NCBI RefSeq assembly: GCF_000765905.2 | Contig: NZ_JRPL02000012.1 | Span: forward strand, 1-64,000 | Direction: 5' to 3' | DNA: 64,000 nucleotides | From: Helicobacter trogontum | GTDB taxonomy: Bacteria > Campylobacterota > Campylobacteria > Campylobacterales > Helicobacteraceae | Part shown: positions 29,250-38,219 of the stretch, in pieces | Position numbering within the stretch: position 1 is the first letter of the stretch | Layout of the letters: the number at the start of each line of letters is the position of its first letter | Position numbers and translations under genes: made by a program | Notes under the pieces: generated by a model | Databases searched by the model: none | Told to the model about the DNA's origin: nothing | Seen by the model: only the letters and a program-made list of their open reading frames with translations

Positions 29250-30032
29250 GATAATGTTTGCCATACGCTATAAACTTACTTTTGTTATTGTATCTTTTTG
29301 TGTTTTTGTCATATTTTTTTTGTTGTTATCCTGTGTGTATGGATATTAAATTCATATGTCTAACCTGGTTGGGACATTACTTATCTAGCTTACTTGCAAA
29401 CTTTTACAAGGTATTTGTATAAGTGATTTTGATTTCATTGCGTTATTATGTAGTTTGCATTTGGATGTACTTCAAACTCTATTATATTGTGTTTTAGCTA
29501 TTTGTAGCTTTGTGTGATAATCTGGAATATTTTAAATATTAGTATGCAGATCATTTATGCGTGATTGATGCGGTAAGTGCTGCTAGTTTCTTTTTGAGGT
29601 TGAAAAGAGTGTATTATTTGTAGTTTAAAATCCACGTATAACAATAAAAGGTTACTTTGAGGTATCCATAAAGATATCTAATGATATTGTTATAAACACA
29701 TTTCTTGCGTATTAGACTTTTTGCCATTCTTCTTGAAAGTGGGGCAGCCACACCTTAATAAATGCAGTAATAATTGCCATGATTTTTATATTTTATGTTC
29801 TAGGACTTCGATGTAATACAATAATGTGTTACTTGGATCATGTTGGATCAAAAGTATTCATAAGGGTTGCTATGTTTTGTGAGATTTTGCTCATATGCTG
29901 CTAAGAAGCTAGAAGTCTATATTGCTTAGCATCATGCTATTGAATCTTTGCCGCACAACATATTTCTATAAAAACTTGCTTTTTCTGCATTACCTAGCCA
30001 ATATAAATTGTAACTGCGGATATCCCCCAAAT
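29250..30032. other. Intergenic region, nothing identified
   Basis: About 780 bases between the S4 protein and purB. All frames are short, no RNA gene fold or repeat is evident; a 70-codon plus-strand frame reaching into purB is a shadow. Confidence 0.5.
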
Positions 30033-31361
30033 TTATCCAAATACTCTTTTAAATATAGAGTCCACATTTTTTGTGTAGTAGCTAAACTCAAAGCATTCTC
30101 TGATTGCCGCCTCTCCAATAAGTCCTGTTAGATCGGAATCTGCTAAAAGATATTGTAGATATAAACTCTCTCCTTTTTCATTTATTGCTGCTTTTCCTTC
30201 TTGCAAATCGCCCCATACCTTCATTGCATTTCTTTGCACAATCTTGTATGCATCTTCACGTGATACACCCTTTTTAGGTAATTCTAGTAAGATTCGTTGC
30301 GAAAACACTAGACCACCAGTGAGGTTCAGGTTTTTCATCATGTTTTTTGGATACACTACAAGCTTTTCAAGCAGTCCTTTTAAACGCATAAGCATGAAAT
30401 CCGTGGTGATAAAGCTATCAGGCAAGATAAAACGCTCCACACTGCTATGACTAATATCCCTCTCATGCCATAGAGCGACGTTTTCCATTGCAGGTAGAGC
30501 ATAGCCTCTAATCATCCTGCAAAGCCCTGTGATATTCTCGCTTAAGATTGGATTGCGTTTATGTGGCATGGCAGAGCTTCCTTTTTGTCCAACTTCAAAA
30601 TATTCTTCAGCTTCATACACTTCTGTGCGTTGGAGGTGTCGCACTTCTATTGCTATTTTTTCACAACTACTAGCCAAAAGAGCCAAATCACTCATGAGTC
30701 TTGCATATCTATCTCTTTGTATTACTTGGTTGCTTACAGGGGCAGGTTTTAATCCCAATTCTTTACAGACTAACTCTTCTAATTCCATTGGTGTGTGAGC
30801 GAGATTACCCATTGCTCCACTTAGCTGACCCACTGAGATGACTTCAAGTGTGGATTCCAAAGCTTTTAAATGTCGCCCTAGTTCATCATACCATATCGCT
30901 AAGACTAGTCCAAAAGTGATAGGTTCACCATGTATTCCATGACTTCTTCCTACCATGAGCGTATCTTTATGTTGATATGCTCTTACTTTTATAGCGTCTC
31001 GCACTTGTTTTATATCCTCTAAAATAATCTTTAGAGAATCTCGCATTTGTAATGCCACTGCTGTATCAATACAATCGCTTGATGTTATACCATAATGCAC
31101 CCAACGAGACTCTTCACCCAAACTCTCTGCAACAGAAGTTGTAAAAGCGATTAGATCATGCTTTGTAATCGCTTCTATTTCATCAATTCTAGCAATATCA
31201 AATTTTGCATTTTTACAAATTTTTTCACAATCATCATCAGGGATTAATCCCAGCTTATTCCAGCCTCTAACTAATGCTTTTTCTACCTCCAACCATGCGG
31301 AATATTTAGCATTCATATCCCATAGTCTTTTCATCTCTTCTCTTGCATATCTTTCTACCAT
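30033..31361 (-). CDS. purB: Adenylosuccinate lyase
   Basis: 442 residues from ATG 31361; the GTG at 31376 is rejected because RBS AAGGAA lies between. The superfamily signature GSSAMPHKRNP (about 260-270, with the catalytic Ser loop) and the ITSSDCIDTA motif are intact. It splits adenylosuccinate to AMP and SAICAR to AICAR in purine synthesis. Single gene on the minus strand; purines are also served by guaA in this window. Confidence 0.95.
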   Translation of the reverse strand: MVERYAREEMKRLWDMNAKYSAWLEVEKALVRGWNKLGLIPDDDCEKICKNAKFDIARIDEIEAITKHDLIAFTTSVAESLGEESRWVHYGITSSDCIDTAVALQMRDSLKIILEDIKQVRDAIKVRAYQHKDTLMVGRSHGIHGEPITFGLVLAIWYDELGRHLKALESTLEVISVGQLSGAMGNLAHTPMELEELVCKELGLKPAPVSNQVIQRDRYARLMSDLALLASSCEKIAIEVRHLQRTEVYEAEEYFEVGQKGSSAMPHKRNPILSENITGLCRMIRGYALPAMENVALWHERDISHSSVERFILPDSFITTDFMLMRLKGLLEKLVVYPKNMMKNLNLTGGLVFSQRILLELPKKGVSREDAYKIVQRNAMKVWGDLQEGKAAINEKGESLYLQYLLADSDLTGLIGEAAIRECFEFSYYTKNVDSIFKRVFG

Positions 31362-31572
31362 ATTATTTCCTTGCACTATTATAAAGCTAGAAGTGTAGCA
31401 AAAAGTTTATAAGATTACCAAACTGATATGTCCTAAAGCCTTAAGTATCGCTAGATTGTCTAGAATCCCCATGTCTTTATAATAACATTATCTTTCAATA
31501 CTTCTTATTTCATTTGTCACTATATAGGTTTAAAATGTTTGTCATGCTTACTACCATATTGCATGATTTTTT

Positions 31573-32265
31573 CTAAGATTTTTGATTATCATATTTTTCA
31601 GTAAAATCATTTTCATTATCGTCATCTTGATCTTGCACATCTTCTTGATAAGCATCAAGAAAATCACAAGATTCATTATTGCCTAGTGTGCAACCTTTTT
31701 CAAAATATGTTTTTGCTTTGTCTTGATTTTGTATCACACCATAGCCTTCCTTATAGGCTATGCCAAGTTGCAAACAACCAAGCCCTTCATTGTTATCACA
31801 TATTTTTTCAAAAAGCATATTCGCCATTTCGTAGCTATGTCGCACACCCAAGCCATCATGATATAACAGAGAAAGGTTATAGCACCCACTCATGCTGCCT
31901 TTATTGCAAGCTATTTTATAATATTTTTTTGCTTTCTTATAGTTATTTAGTCGTTGATAGCTAAAGCCTAATTTATCGCAACTCTCCTTATGATTACTAT
32001 CACATGCTTTTTTAAGGTAAGGGAGCGATTGAGTATAATCTTGCACTTGAATATATAGCCAACCTACAAACTCACATTCTGTTCGGACATTGCAAGTTTG
32101 TATATTTGGCACATTGTCATTTAGTAGCTTTTCACAAGATTCTAAATGTGAATTTGCGCAAGCTACGATAGCATTTTTTCGCTCGGTTTCTGTCAATTTA
32201 TCCTTAGAATCTTTTGCATAACAAGTATAAAAAAGTATAAAAAATATTATGATATATAATCGCAT
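31573..32265 (-). CDS. Sel1-repeat, Hcp-type cysteine-rich exported protein
   Basis: 230 residues from ATG 32265 (RBS GAGGAAA); a TTG at 32277 is less likely. Signal peptide MRLYIIIFFILFYTCYA. Then about four to five Sel1-like helical repeats of 36 residues with paired Cys (for example ACNKGSMSGCYNLSLLYHDG), the pattern of Helicobacter cysteine-rich proteins, which are secreted or periplasmic; HcpA/HcpC of H. pylori act on host cells or bind peptidoglycan fragments. The acidic C-terminus (Asp/Glu/Gln/Asn-rich after about 205) is unusual and probably disordered. Confidence 0.8.
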   Translation of the reverse strand: MRLYIIIFFILFYTCYAKDSKDKLTETERKNAIVACANSHLESCEKLLNDNVPNIQTCNVRTECEFVGWLYIQVQDYTQSLPYLKKACDSNHKESCDKLGFSYQRLNNYKKAKKYYKIACNKGSMSGCYNLSLLYHDGLGVRHSYEMANMLFEKICDNNEGLGCLQLGIAYKEGYGVIQNQDKAKTYFEKGCTLGNNESCDFLDAYQEDVQDQDDDNENDFTEKYDNQKS

Positions 32266-32399
32266 AGTTTTCCTCAAATTCTTGCAATTATCAATTATAG
32301 CATACTCTATAAACTGGCACTACAATTTTAATTAAGACAAGCATTAAAACTTCATAATCTTTTGTTATGCTACATAAATATTTTTTGCAGAGGATTTTT

Positions 32400-33308
32400 A
32401 TGCTGACATTTTCTGAAATTCTATTAAAACTTCAAACATTTTGGGCAAATGCCACTTTCAATAATACAAAGGGTTGTGCGATTTTGCAACCCTATGATAT
32501 ACCTGCTGGAGCTGGGACTTTTCATCCTGCTACATTGCTAAGAAGTCTTGATAGGACGCCTTGGGCTACTGCATATGTGGCACCTTCTCGTAGACCAACT
32601 GATGGACGCTATGGTGAGAATCCAAATAGACTTGGTAGCTATTATCAATTTCAAGTTTTAATTAAACCCTCGCCTGATAATATACAAGATCTATACTTGC
32701 AGAGCTTGGAAGCTCTAGGATTAAATGTAGAGTCTCATGATATTCGTTTTGTGGAGGATAACTGGGAATCTCCTACACTTGGAGCATGGGGGCTTGGCTG
32801 GGAGGTGTGGCTTGATGGCATGGAGGTAACGCAGTTTACTTATTTTCAACAAGTAGGTGGTATTCCTTGTGAAAGTGTGAGTGTGGAGATTACTTATGGT
32901 GTTGAACGACTTGCTATGTATATACAAGGGGTGGAGTCTGTATTTGACATTGCGTGGAATGATACCATGAAATACGCTGATGTGCATTTGCAAGGTGAAT
33001 ATGAGTTCTCAAAATATAATTTTGAAGTAGCGGATACCGCTTTCTTATTTACAAGTTTTGAAAATGCACAAAATGAGGCGAAAAATTGCTTACTTGCAAA
33101 GCTCCCACTTCCTGCTTATGATTATACGATGTTATCGAGTCATTTTTTTAATGTGCTTGATGCAAGAAAAGCAATTTCTGTTGCTCAAAGACAAGAATAT
33201 ATCTTAAAGATAAGAGAACTTGCAAAAGGTTGCGCTATGCTTTATAAGGAACAAGAGGATGAGCGATTAAGACGCATAGAATCTGCAAAAAATCTCCATC
33301 AAGCTTAA
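32400..33308 (+). CDS. glyQ: Glycyl-tRNA synthetase alpha subunit
   Basis: 302 residues from ATG 32400 (RBS AGAGGA); the earlier ATG at 32367 would add 11 atypical residues. The sequence opens with the conserved [14 protein letters not shown] then GCAILQPYD and GAGTFHPAT motifs, and keeps [17 protein letters not shown], all diagnostic of bacterial GlyQ (alpha2beta2 enzyme). It pairs with GlyS, which is not in this window. Followed by dut and queC in the same direction with short gaps. Confidence 0.95.
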   Translation: MLTFSEILLKLQTFWANATFNNTKGCAILQPYDIPAGAGTFHPATLLRSLDRTPWATAYVAPSRRPTDGRYGENPNRLGSYYQFQVLIKPSPDNIQDLYLQSLEALGLNVESHDIRFVEDNWESPTLGAWGLGWEVWLDGMEVTQFTYFQQVGGIPCESVSVEITYGVERLAMYIQGVESVFDIAWNDTMKYADVHLQGEYEFSKYNFEVADTAFLFTSFENAQNEAKNCLLAKLPLPAYDYTMLSSHFFNVLDARKAISVAQRQEYILKIRELAKGCAMLYKEQEDERLRRIESAKNLHQA

Positions 33309-33344
33309 TAAAACGTAATACATAAAATAAATAGGATTTTAAGA

Positions 33345-33821
33345 ATGCAAAGACAGGATTCTGACCCATTAAACAATGTGAATAGCCAAATAGTTACTTT
33401 AAAATTCAAAAAACTACACGAAGATGCAATAATTCCAAAATTTGCTACACAACAAGCAGCAGGTTTTGATTTTCATGCATTACAATCTTATGTATTAAAG
33501 CCTAACACACATGCACTTATACGCACTGGCTTGGCTATGCAAATAGAGCAGGGCTTTGAAATACAAGTAAGGAGTAGGAGTGGCTTAGCATTAAAACACA
33601 AAGTAGCTGTTTTAAACTCACCTGGCACAATTGATAGTGATTATAGGGGTGAGATACAAATAATTTTGTCAAACTTTGGTGAAAGCGATTTTATAATCAA
33701 TCAAGGTGATAGAATAGCACAAGGAATTGTTAACGCATTGCCTAAAGTAAGTATAATTGAAACTAATGGTGTTGATACTACAGAACGCGGTATTAATGGA
33801 TTTGGTAGCACTGGAGTGTAA
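33345..33821 (+). CDS. dut: dUTP diphosphatase
   Basis: 158 residues, trimeric dUTPase with motifs in order: AAGFDFHA (motif 1), RSRSGLA (2), PGTIDSDYRGE (3), GDRIAQ (4) and RGINGFGSTG (5). It hydrolyses dUTP to dUMP, limiting uracil in DNA. The N-terminus is about 15 residues longer than usual, with RBS AGGAT placed for the given ATG. The stop lies 3 nt before queC. Confidence 0.95.
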   Translation: MQRQDSDPLNNVNSQIVTLKFKKLHEDAIIPKFATQQAAGFDFHALQSYVLKPNTHALIRTGLAMQIEQGFEIQVRSRSGLALKHKVAVLNSPGTIDSDYRGEIQIILSNFGESDFIINQGDRIAQGIVNALPKVSIIETNGVDTTERGINGFGSTGV

Positions 33822-33824
33822 AAT

Positions 33825-34466
33825 ATGCGGTTGGTGTTGTTGAGTGGCGGGGGAGATAGCACAACCGCATTGTTTTGGAGTAAAAAGACATGTAATACAC
33901 ATGCTCTCATCTTCAAGTATCCAAGTCTGCATAACCAAAAAGAAATAAATTGTGCTATGCAGATATGTAGAGATGAGAATATCCCTTATACACTTTTAGA
34001 TATAAGTAGTGTATTTACTGATTTTAAAAGTGCTTTATTGCAAAATAATACAGAAACTATCCCAAATGATTCTTATAATCTAGAATCAATGTCAAAGCTT
34101 GTTATACCATTTAGAAATGGAATCTTTTTAAGTATTGCAGCAGGATTGGCAGAATCTTTAGGATGCACTGAAGTTGTATTGGCAAATCATGCGGGTGATC
34201 ACCCAATATATCCAGACTGCACAAAAGCTTTTATAACTTCTATGAATGAGAGTATCTTTCAGGGAAGTGGCGGTTTGGTTAAGCTTTGTAGTCCATTTTG
34301 CAGTTGGGATAAAAATGAGATAGTAAGGCTTGGTGTTACTCTTGGTATCGATTATGCAAAAACATATAGTTGCTACAAAGGCGGTGAGCGACATTGCAAT
34401 GTATGTCCTACATGTATAGAATCAAATGAAAGTTTTTTAGCAAATGGCATTGTGGTAGATAGGTGA
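33825..34466 (+). CDS. queC: 7-cyano-7-deazaguanine synthase
   Basis: 213 residues. PP-loop LSGGGDSTTA (6-15) has Gly where most QueC have Leu/Met/Gln. HAGDHPIYPDC and the zinc cluster SCYKGGERHCNVCPTC near the C-terminus (four Cys) are the QueC signature. It converts 7-carboxy-7-deazaguanine to preQ0 with ammonia and ATP for queuosine. Directly after dut with 3 nt spacing. Confidence 0.92.
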   Translation: MRLVLLSGGGDSTTALFWSKKTCNTHALIFKYPSLHNQKEINCAMQICRDENIPYTLLDISSVFTDFKSALLQNNTETIPNDSYNLESMSKLVIPFRNGIFLSIAAGLAESLGCTEVVLANHAGDHPIYPDCTKAFITSMNESIFQGSGGLVKLCSPFCSWDKNEIVRLGVTLGIDYAKTYSCYKGGERHCNVCPTCIESNESFLANGIVVDR

Positions 34467-34796
34467 GTTTAGTGCTTTATAAAAGATGCAAGTATAATAT
34501 TTTGACAATCTTTTAGTGTAACATCGCAATATAAATATTGTTTGTAGTTTGATAAATTGTTATCTTTCTTTGAAACTATTTGGTGTTTATAGCTATTTGA
34601 TATTGCTATTTATAGTATATATTTGCAATATGTTGTTTCAGATTCTGTAATGTGTGTAATGTTTAAGCAAGTAATATCAAGATTGCGTTTTAGCACATTT
34701 TAAGATTAACATGCTAGAATATTGCTTGATATTTATGGAATCTTTTTTGCATTTTGTGTTTAATATAAAAGATTATATATGTAATAAGGAGATATT
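34467..34796. other. Intergenic region upstream of the CNNM/CBS gene
   Basis: About 330 AT-rich bases with no credible gene; a TAGAAT hexamer near 34714 is a possible -10 box. Confidence 0.4.
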
Positions 34797-36098
34797 TTGG
34801 ATACGGATAGTTATCACTCGATTGGCATGGTTTTGTTGGCATTTATTCTTATTCTTTTAAATGCTTTTTTTGTGTTATCCGAATTCGCTATGGTAAAAGT
34901 TAGAAAGTCCCGCTTAGAAGAGCTTGTAAAGCAAAACAATCAGGTCGCAAGACTTGCACTCAAAATGTCCAATTCTCTTGATAGCTATTTGTCTGCTACT
35001 CAGCTTGGTATCACACTAAGCTCACTTGCACTGGGTTGGGTTGGAAATCATATTACTGCTTTAATTCTATATGGTATGCATGCGGTTTTTCAGGCACATA
35101 CACAGCTTTTGGATACAGTTAGTTTGCTTATATCGTTTAGTTTAGTAACATTGCTTCATGTTATCTTAGGTGAGATTGTGCCAAAATCTATTGCTATTGC
35201 AAAAAGTGAGGCTGCATTTTTAGCAATAGCTCGCCCACTTTATCTCTTTTGGTTGATTTTTTTTCCTGTGATTAAGTTTTTTGACTTTGCTTCTTCGATG
35301 TTTTTAAAATTATTGAAAGTGCAAGCCCATTCAGAAGCACATAGTGATGAGGAGCTAAAAATTATTGTAGGTGAGAGCTTAAAGGGCGGATTTTTAGATT
35401 CTATTGAGGGAGAAATTATTAAAAATGCAGTTGATTTTTCTGATACTCTTGCAAGAGAAATTATGACGCCTAGAAAAGATATGATATGTCTTGATAAAAC
35501 TTTGAGTTATGAGAAGAATATTGAGATTATTGTAACAGGTCCAAATCACACTCGATATCCTTATTGTAATGGGAGTAAGGATAATGTGATTGGGGTCATT
35601 CACATACGCGATGTGCTTGCCGCAAATATTAAAAACAATTATCAACCCATCAATTTTGATACCTTTGCTAAAAAAATGCTTATTGTTCCAGAAAGTGCGT
35701 CTATCTCACAGATTCTAGTGAAAATGAATAAGAAAAAGATAGATACCGCTCTTGTTATCGATGAATACGGTGGGACAGCAGGTATGATTACCTCACAAGA
35801 TATCATGCATGAAATTATGGGTAGCATTGTGATGGATACAAAAGAGGATGCTGATTACAAAAAGATTGATGAGAAAACTTATGAGTTTGATGGCAAGGTA
35901 GATCTTGAAAAAGTTGAAGGTATTTTTGGTTTTGAGTATGATGAGGAATTTATGCAAGTTACCATTGGTGGTTATGTGCTAACGCTTTTTGGTGATATGC
36001 CAAATATTGGTGATATGATTAGTGATGAAAAGTGCCAATATGAAGTTTTAGAGATTGAGGAAACTCGTATAAAAAGGGTAAAAATTACGTTGGGATAA
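34797..36098 (+). CDS. CNNM/CBS-domain (TlyC/CorC-type) membrane transporter
   Basis: 433 residues. N-terminal DUF21/CNNM region with four hydrophobic segments (about 5-180), then two CBS motifs (REIMTPRKDM near 221; DTALVIDEYGGTAGM near 315) and a C-terminal CorC/HlyC transporter-associated domain (about 350-433). Such proteins are linked to magnesium and cobalt efflux; the hemolysin name is historical. Start is TTG 34797 behind a strong AAGGAGAT site; no ATG lies near. Likely cotranscribed with the next membrane protein and fmt. Confidence 0.88.
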   Translation: MDTDSYHSIGMVLLAFILILLNAFFVLSEFAMVKVRKSRLEELVKQNNQVARLALKMSNSLDSYLSATQLGITLSSLALGWVGNHITALILYGMHAVFQAHTQLLDTVSLLISFSLVTLLHVILGEIVPKSIAIAKSEAAFLAIARPLYLFWLIFFPVIKFFDFASSMFLKLLKVQAHSEAHSDEELKIIVGESLKGGFLDSIEGEIIKNAVDFSDTLAREIMTPRKDMICLDKTLSYEKNIEIIVTGPNHTRYPYCNGSKDNVIGVIHIRDVLAANIKNNYQPINFDTFAKKMLIVPESASISQILVKMNKKKIDTALVIDEYGGTAGMITSQDIMHEIMGSIVMDTKEDADYKKIDEKTYEFDGKVDLEKVEGIFGFEYDEEFMQVTIGGYVLTLFGDMPNIGDMISDEKCQYEVLEIEETRIKRVKITLG

Positions 36099-36178
36099 AT
36101 GTAGGCTAAATTAGATGCTATACCTTGAATTAGCTTTTTCTTATTACAATAATAAAAAATATTTATTTGGAGATATTG

Positions 36179-37030
36179 TTGCGATTTAATACTATTGTGT
36201 ATTCCTATCTATTTTTTGCACTTTTTGTTTTTAATGCACTTGCCCTCTTAAGTGCAGAGTTTATGCCTATATTTTCACAGCTTTTTACTCTGCTTGCAGA
36301 AGATGGTCGTATATATGATATATTTTCCTGTATTTTATTATTTATTGTGCTTTTAACACTTCTTAGTATGCCTATTCGTATGTATAAGCAGCGACAAACT
36401 TTGGGAAAGACTGCGCCTTTTATAGTTAGCTTTATGGCTTGTATTCTTTTGTGTATTGTATGCGTTTTGCTATATTGGCTAAGTGGAAAAATTTTTCAAC
36501 AAGATGTTAGGGATTTATTGTTGGGTGAAGAAGTTGTGACACAGACATGGCAGTCTTATTATACATCGCTAGAATTCTTTTTTTCTTTTATATGTTGGTT
36601 TCTATTTGTCATTTTACCATTGGCTTATAAGGCGGTTTCTCTAGAGATTAATATTCAACATCGTATTGGAAAATCTATGTTGATTTTAGAGCCCAGCATA
36701 ACAACAATTGTAATTTTTATGAGTGCAAATGTCTATCACCCGTATTTTTCCAATTTAGCAAGTAAATATATCTATTTTGCTTATTTTGTGTTGGCAAACA
36801 TAATGCTACTTTATGTTTTGTTCCGTAATAAAAAGTTATTTGGATTTTATGAATATGCAAATCTTGTCCTTCTTTCTCTTAATATTTTTTATGTTGTGCT
36901 GTGTAGTAGCAGTATGCTTCGTGGAGATTTTTTTAATGCACAGCTTACTCTTTATGCATTGGGTATCGCATCATGGTGTAGCGAATGGCTGTATAACCAA
37001 GAGATTGTAAGTGAACAAATCACGTCATAG
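36179..37030 (+). CDS. Polytopic membrane protein, unknown function
   Basis: 283 residues with seven or eight hydrophobic segments and almost no soluble loops. No family recognised. Several in-frame TTG codons (36167, 36176, 36179) could start it and there is no ATG; GGAG at 36169-36172 best fits TTG 36179. It lies 11 nt before fmt; H. pylori also has a hypothetical gene beside fmt, but I cannot confirm homology. Confidence 0.65.
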   Translation: MRFNTIVYSYLFFALFVFNALALLSAEFMPIFSQLFTLLAEDGRIYDIFSCILLFIVLLTLLSMPIRMYKQRQTLGKTAPFIVSFMACILLCIVCVLLYWLSGKIFQQDVRDLLLGEEVVTQTWQSYYTSLEFFFSFICWFLFVILPLAYKAVSLEINIQHRIGKSMLILEPSITTIVIFMSANVYHPYFSNLASKYIYFAYFVLANIMLLYVLFRNKKLFGFYEYANLVLLSLNIFYVVLCSSSMLRGDFFNAQLTLYALGIASWCSEWLYNQEIVSEQITS

Positions 37031-37041
37031 TAGGGGGCATT

Positions 37042-37977
37042 ATGAATATTGTTTTTTTTGGCACACCATTGTTTGCTAAAGAGATTCTAGAAGGGCTTAC
37101 AAAAAATCATAACGTTTTATCTGTGATAACACAGCCAGATAAGCCTTTTGGACGGAAGAAGATTCTAAAAGCACCTGAGGTAAAAGAATATGCATTAATG
37201 AATGATATTCCCTGCTTTCAACCTGAAAAAAGTGTAGATATTATAGAGATCTTACATGGTATAGAAGCAAAATGGAGCATTGAAGCTATTATTGTAGTAG
37301 CTTATGGTAAGATTTTGAAAAAAGAAGTTATCTCACGTTATATATGTTTAAATCTGCACGGCTCTTTGCTGCCACATTATCGTGGTGCAAGTCCTATTCA
37401 AACAAGTATTATGAATGATTATAAGCATTTTGGACTAAGTGTAATTTGCATGGATGAGGGGCTTGATAGTGGTGATATTGCTGCTATGCAAGAGATAGAA
37501 AAGAGTGTGGTTGAAAGAAAAGATGTTGCAGAAGTTTTTCATGCTCTTGTGCCTTATGGAATCTCGTTGTTAGAAAAAGTTCTTCAAGATATAAAAAATA
37601 ATACTTTAAATCTTGTATCGCAAGAGCATGATAAGGCAAGTTATTGCAAAAAGCTTACAAAAAGTGATTGTTATTTAGATTTTATAGATTCTTATACGTG
37701 TTATCTGCATTTTCTAGCGCTAGGACATATTGGTACATGGACATATTATAAAGATGGTATTTTAAAAATTAATGCAATCCAAGATTATGTGTTGGATAAA
37801 GTGTGTAAGCAAAAGGGTGTAATTCTTGCAATCGAGCAGGGTAGGGCGTGTATCTCATGTGAGAATGGAGCATTATGGATAGAATCTGTAACACCGCAAA
37901 ATAAATCAAAAATGACAATGACTAGCTTTTTGCAGTCTCAAAATCTAAAAGTTGGGGATAGGTTGCTATTTGAATAG
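37042..37977 (+). CDS. fmt: Methionyl-tRNA formyltransferase
   Basis: 311 residues. The formyl-transferase signature NLHGSLLPHYRGASPIQ (about 110-126, with the catalytic Asn/His) is intact, as are the opening VFFGTPLFA and the GLDSGDI segment with the catalytic Asp. A C-terminal OB-like domain follows. It formylates Met-tRNA for initiation. Strong RBS AGGGGG. Confidence 0.95.
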   Translation: MNIVFFGTPLFAKEILEGLTKNHNVLSVITQPDKPFGRKKILKAPEVKEYALMNDIPCFQPEKSVDIIEILHGIEAKWSIEAIIVVAYGKILKKEVISRYICLNLHGSLLPHYRGASPIQTSIMNDYKHFGLSVICMDEGLDSGDIAAMQEIEKSVVERKDVAEVFHALVPYGISLLEKVLQDIKNNTLNLVSQEHDKASYCKKLTKSDCYLDFIDSYTCYLHFLALGHIGTWTYYKDGILKINAIQDYVLDKVCKQKGVILAIEQGRACISCENGALWIESVTPQNKSKMTMTSFLQSQNLKVGDRLLFE

Positions 37978-38219
37978 ATTGCGAAGTTTTAAGCATGAGA
38001 AAATTATAGATTGTTATTGTAAAACGTAAGAGTTGCTAGGTGTGGCTAGGCTACTTCTTGTGTCATCAAAACATAAAATAACATTTAAAGCATAAAATAG
38101 CACTCGCAAATTAGAGCACTTTTTATTCTTTCAACAATCCTTATGATAGGTTAAATATGAGTATTATTTGCTTCATAGAACCTATTAAGAATCTTTAATA
38201 AATATTTTTATATATTTCC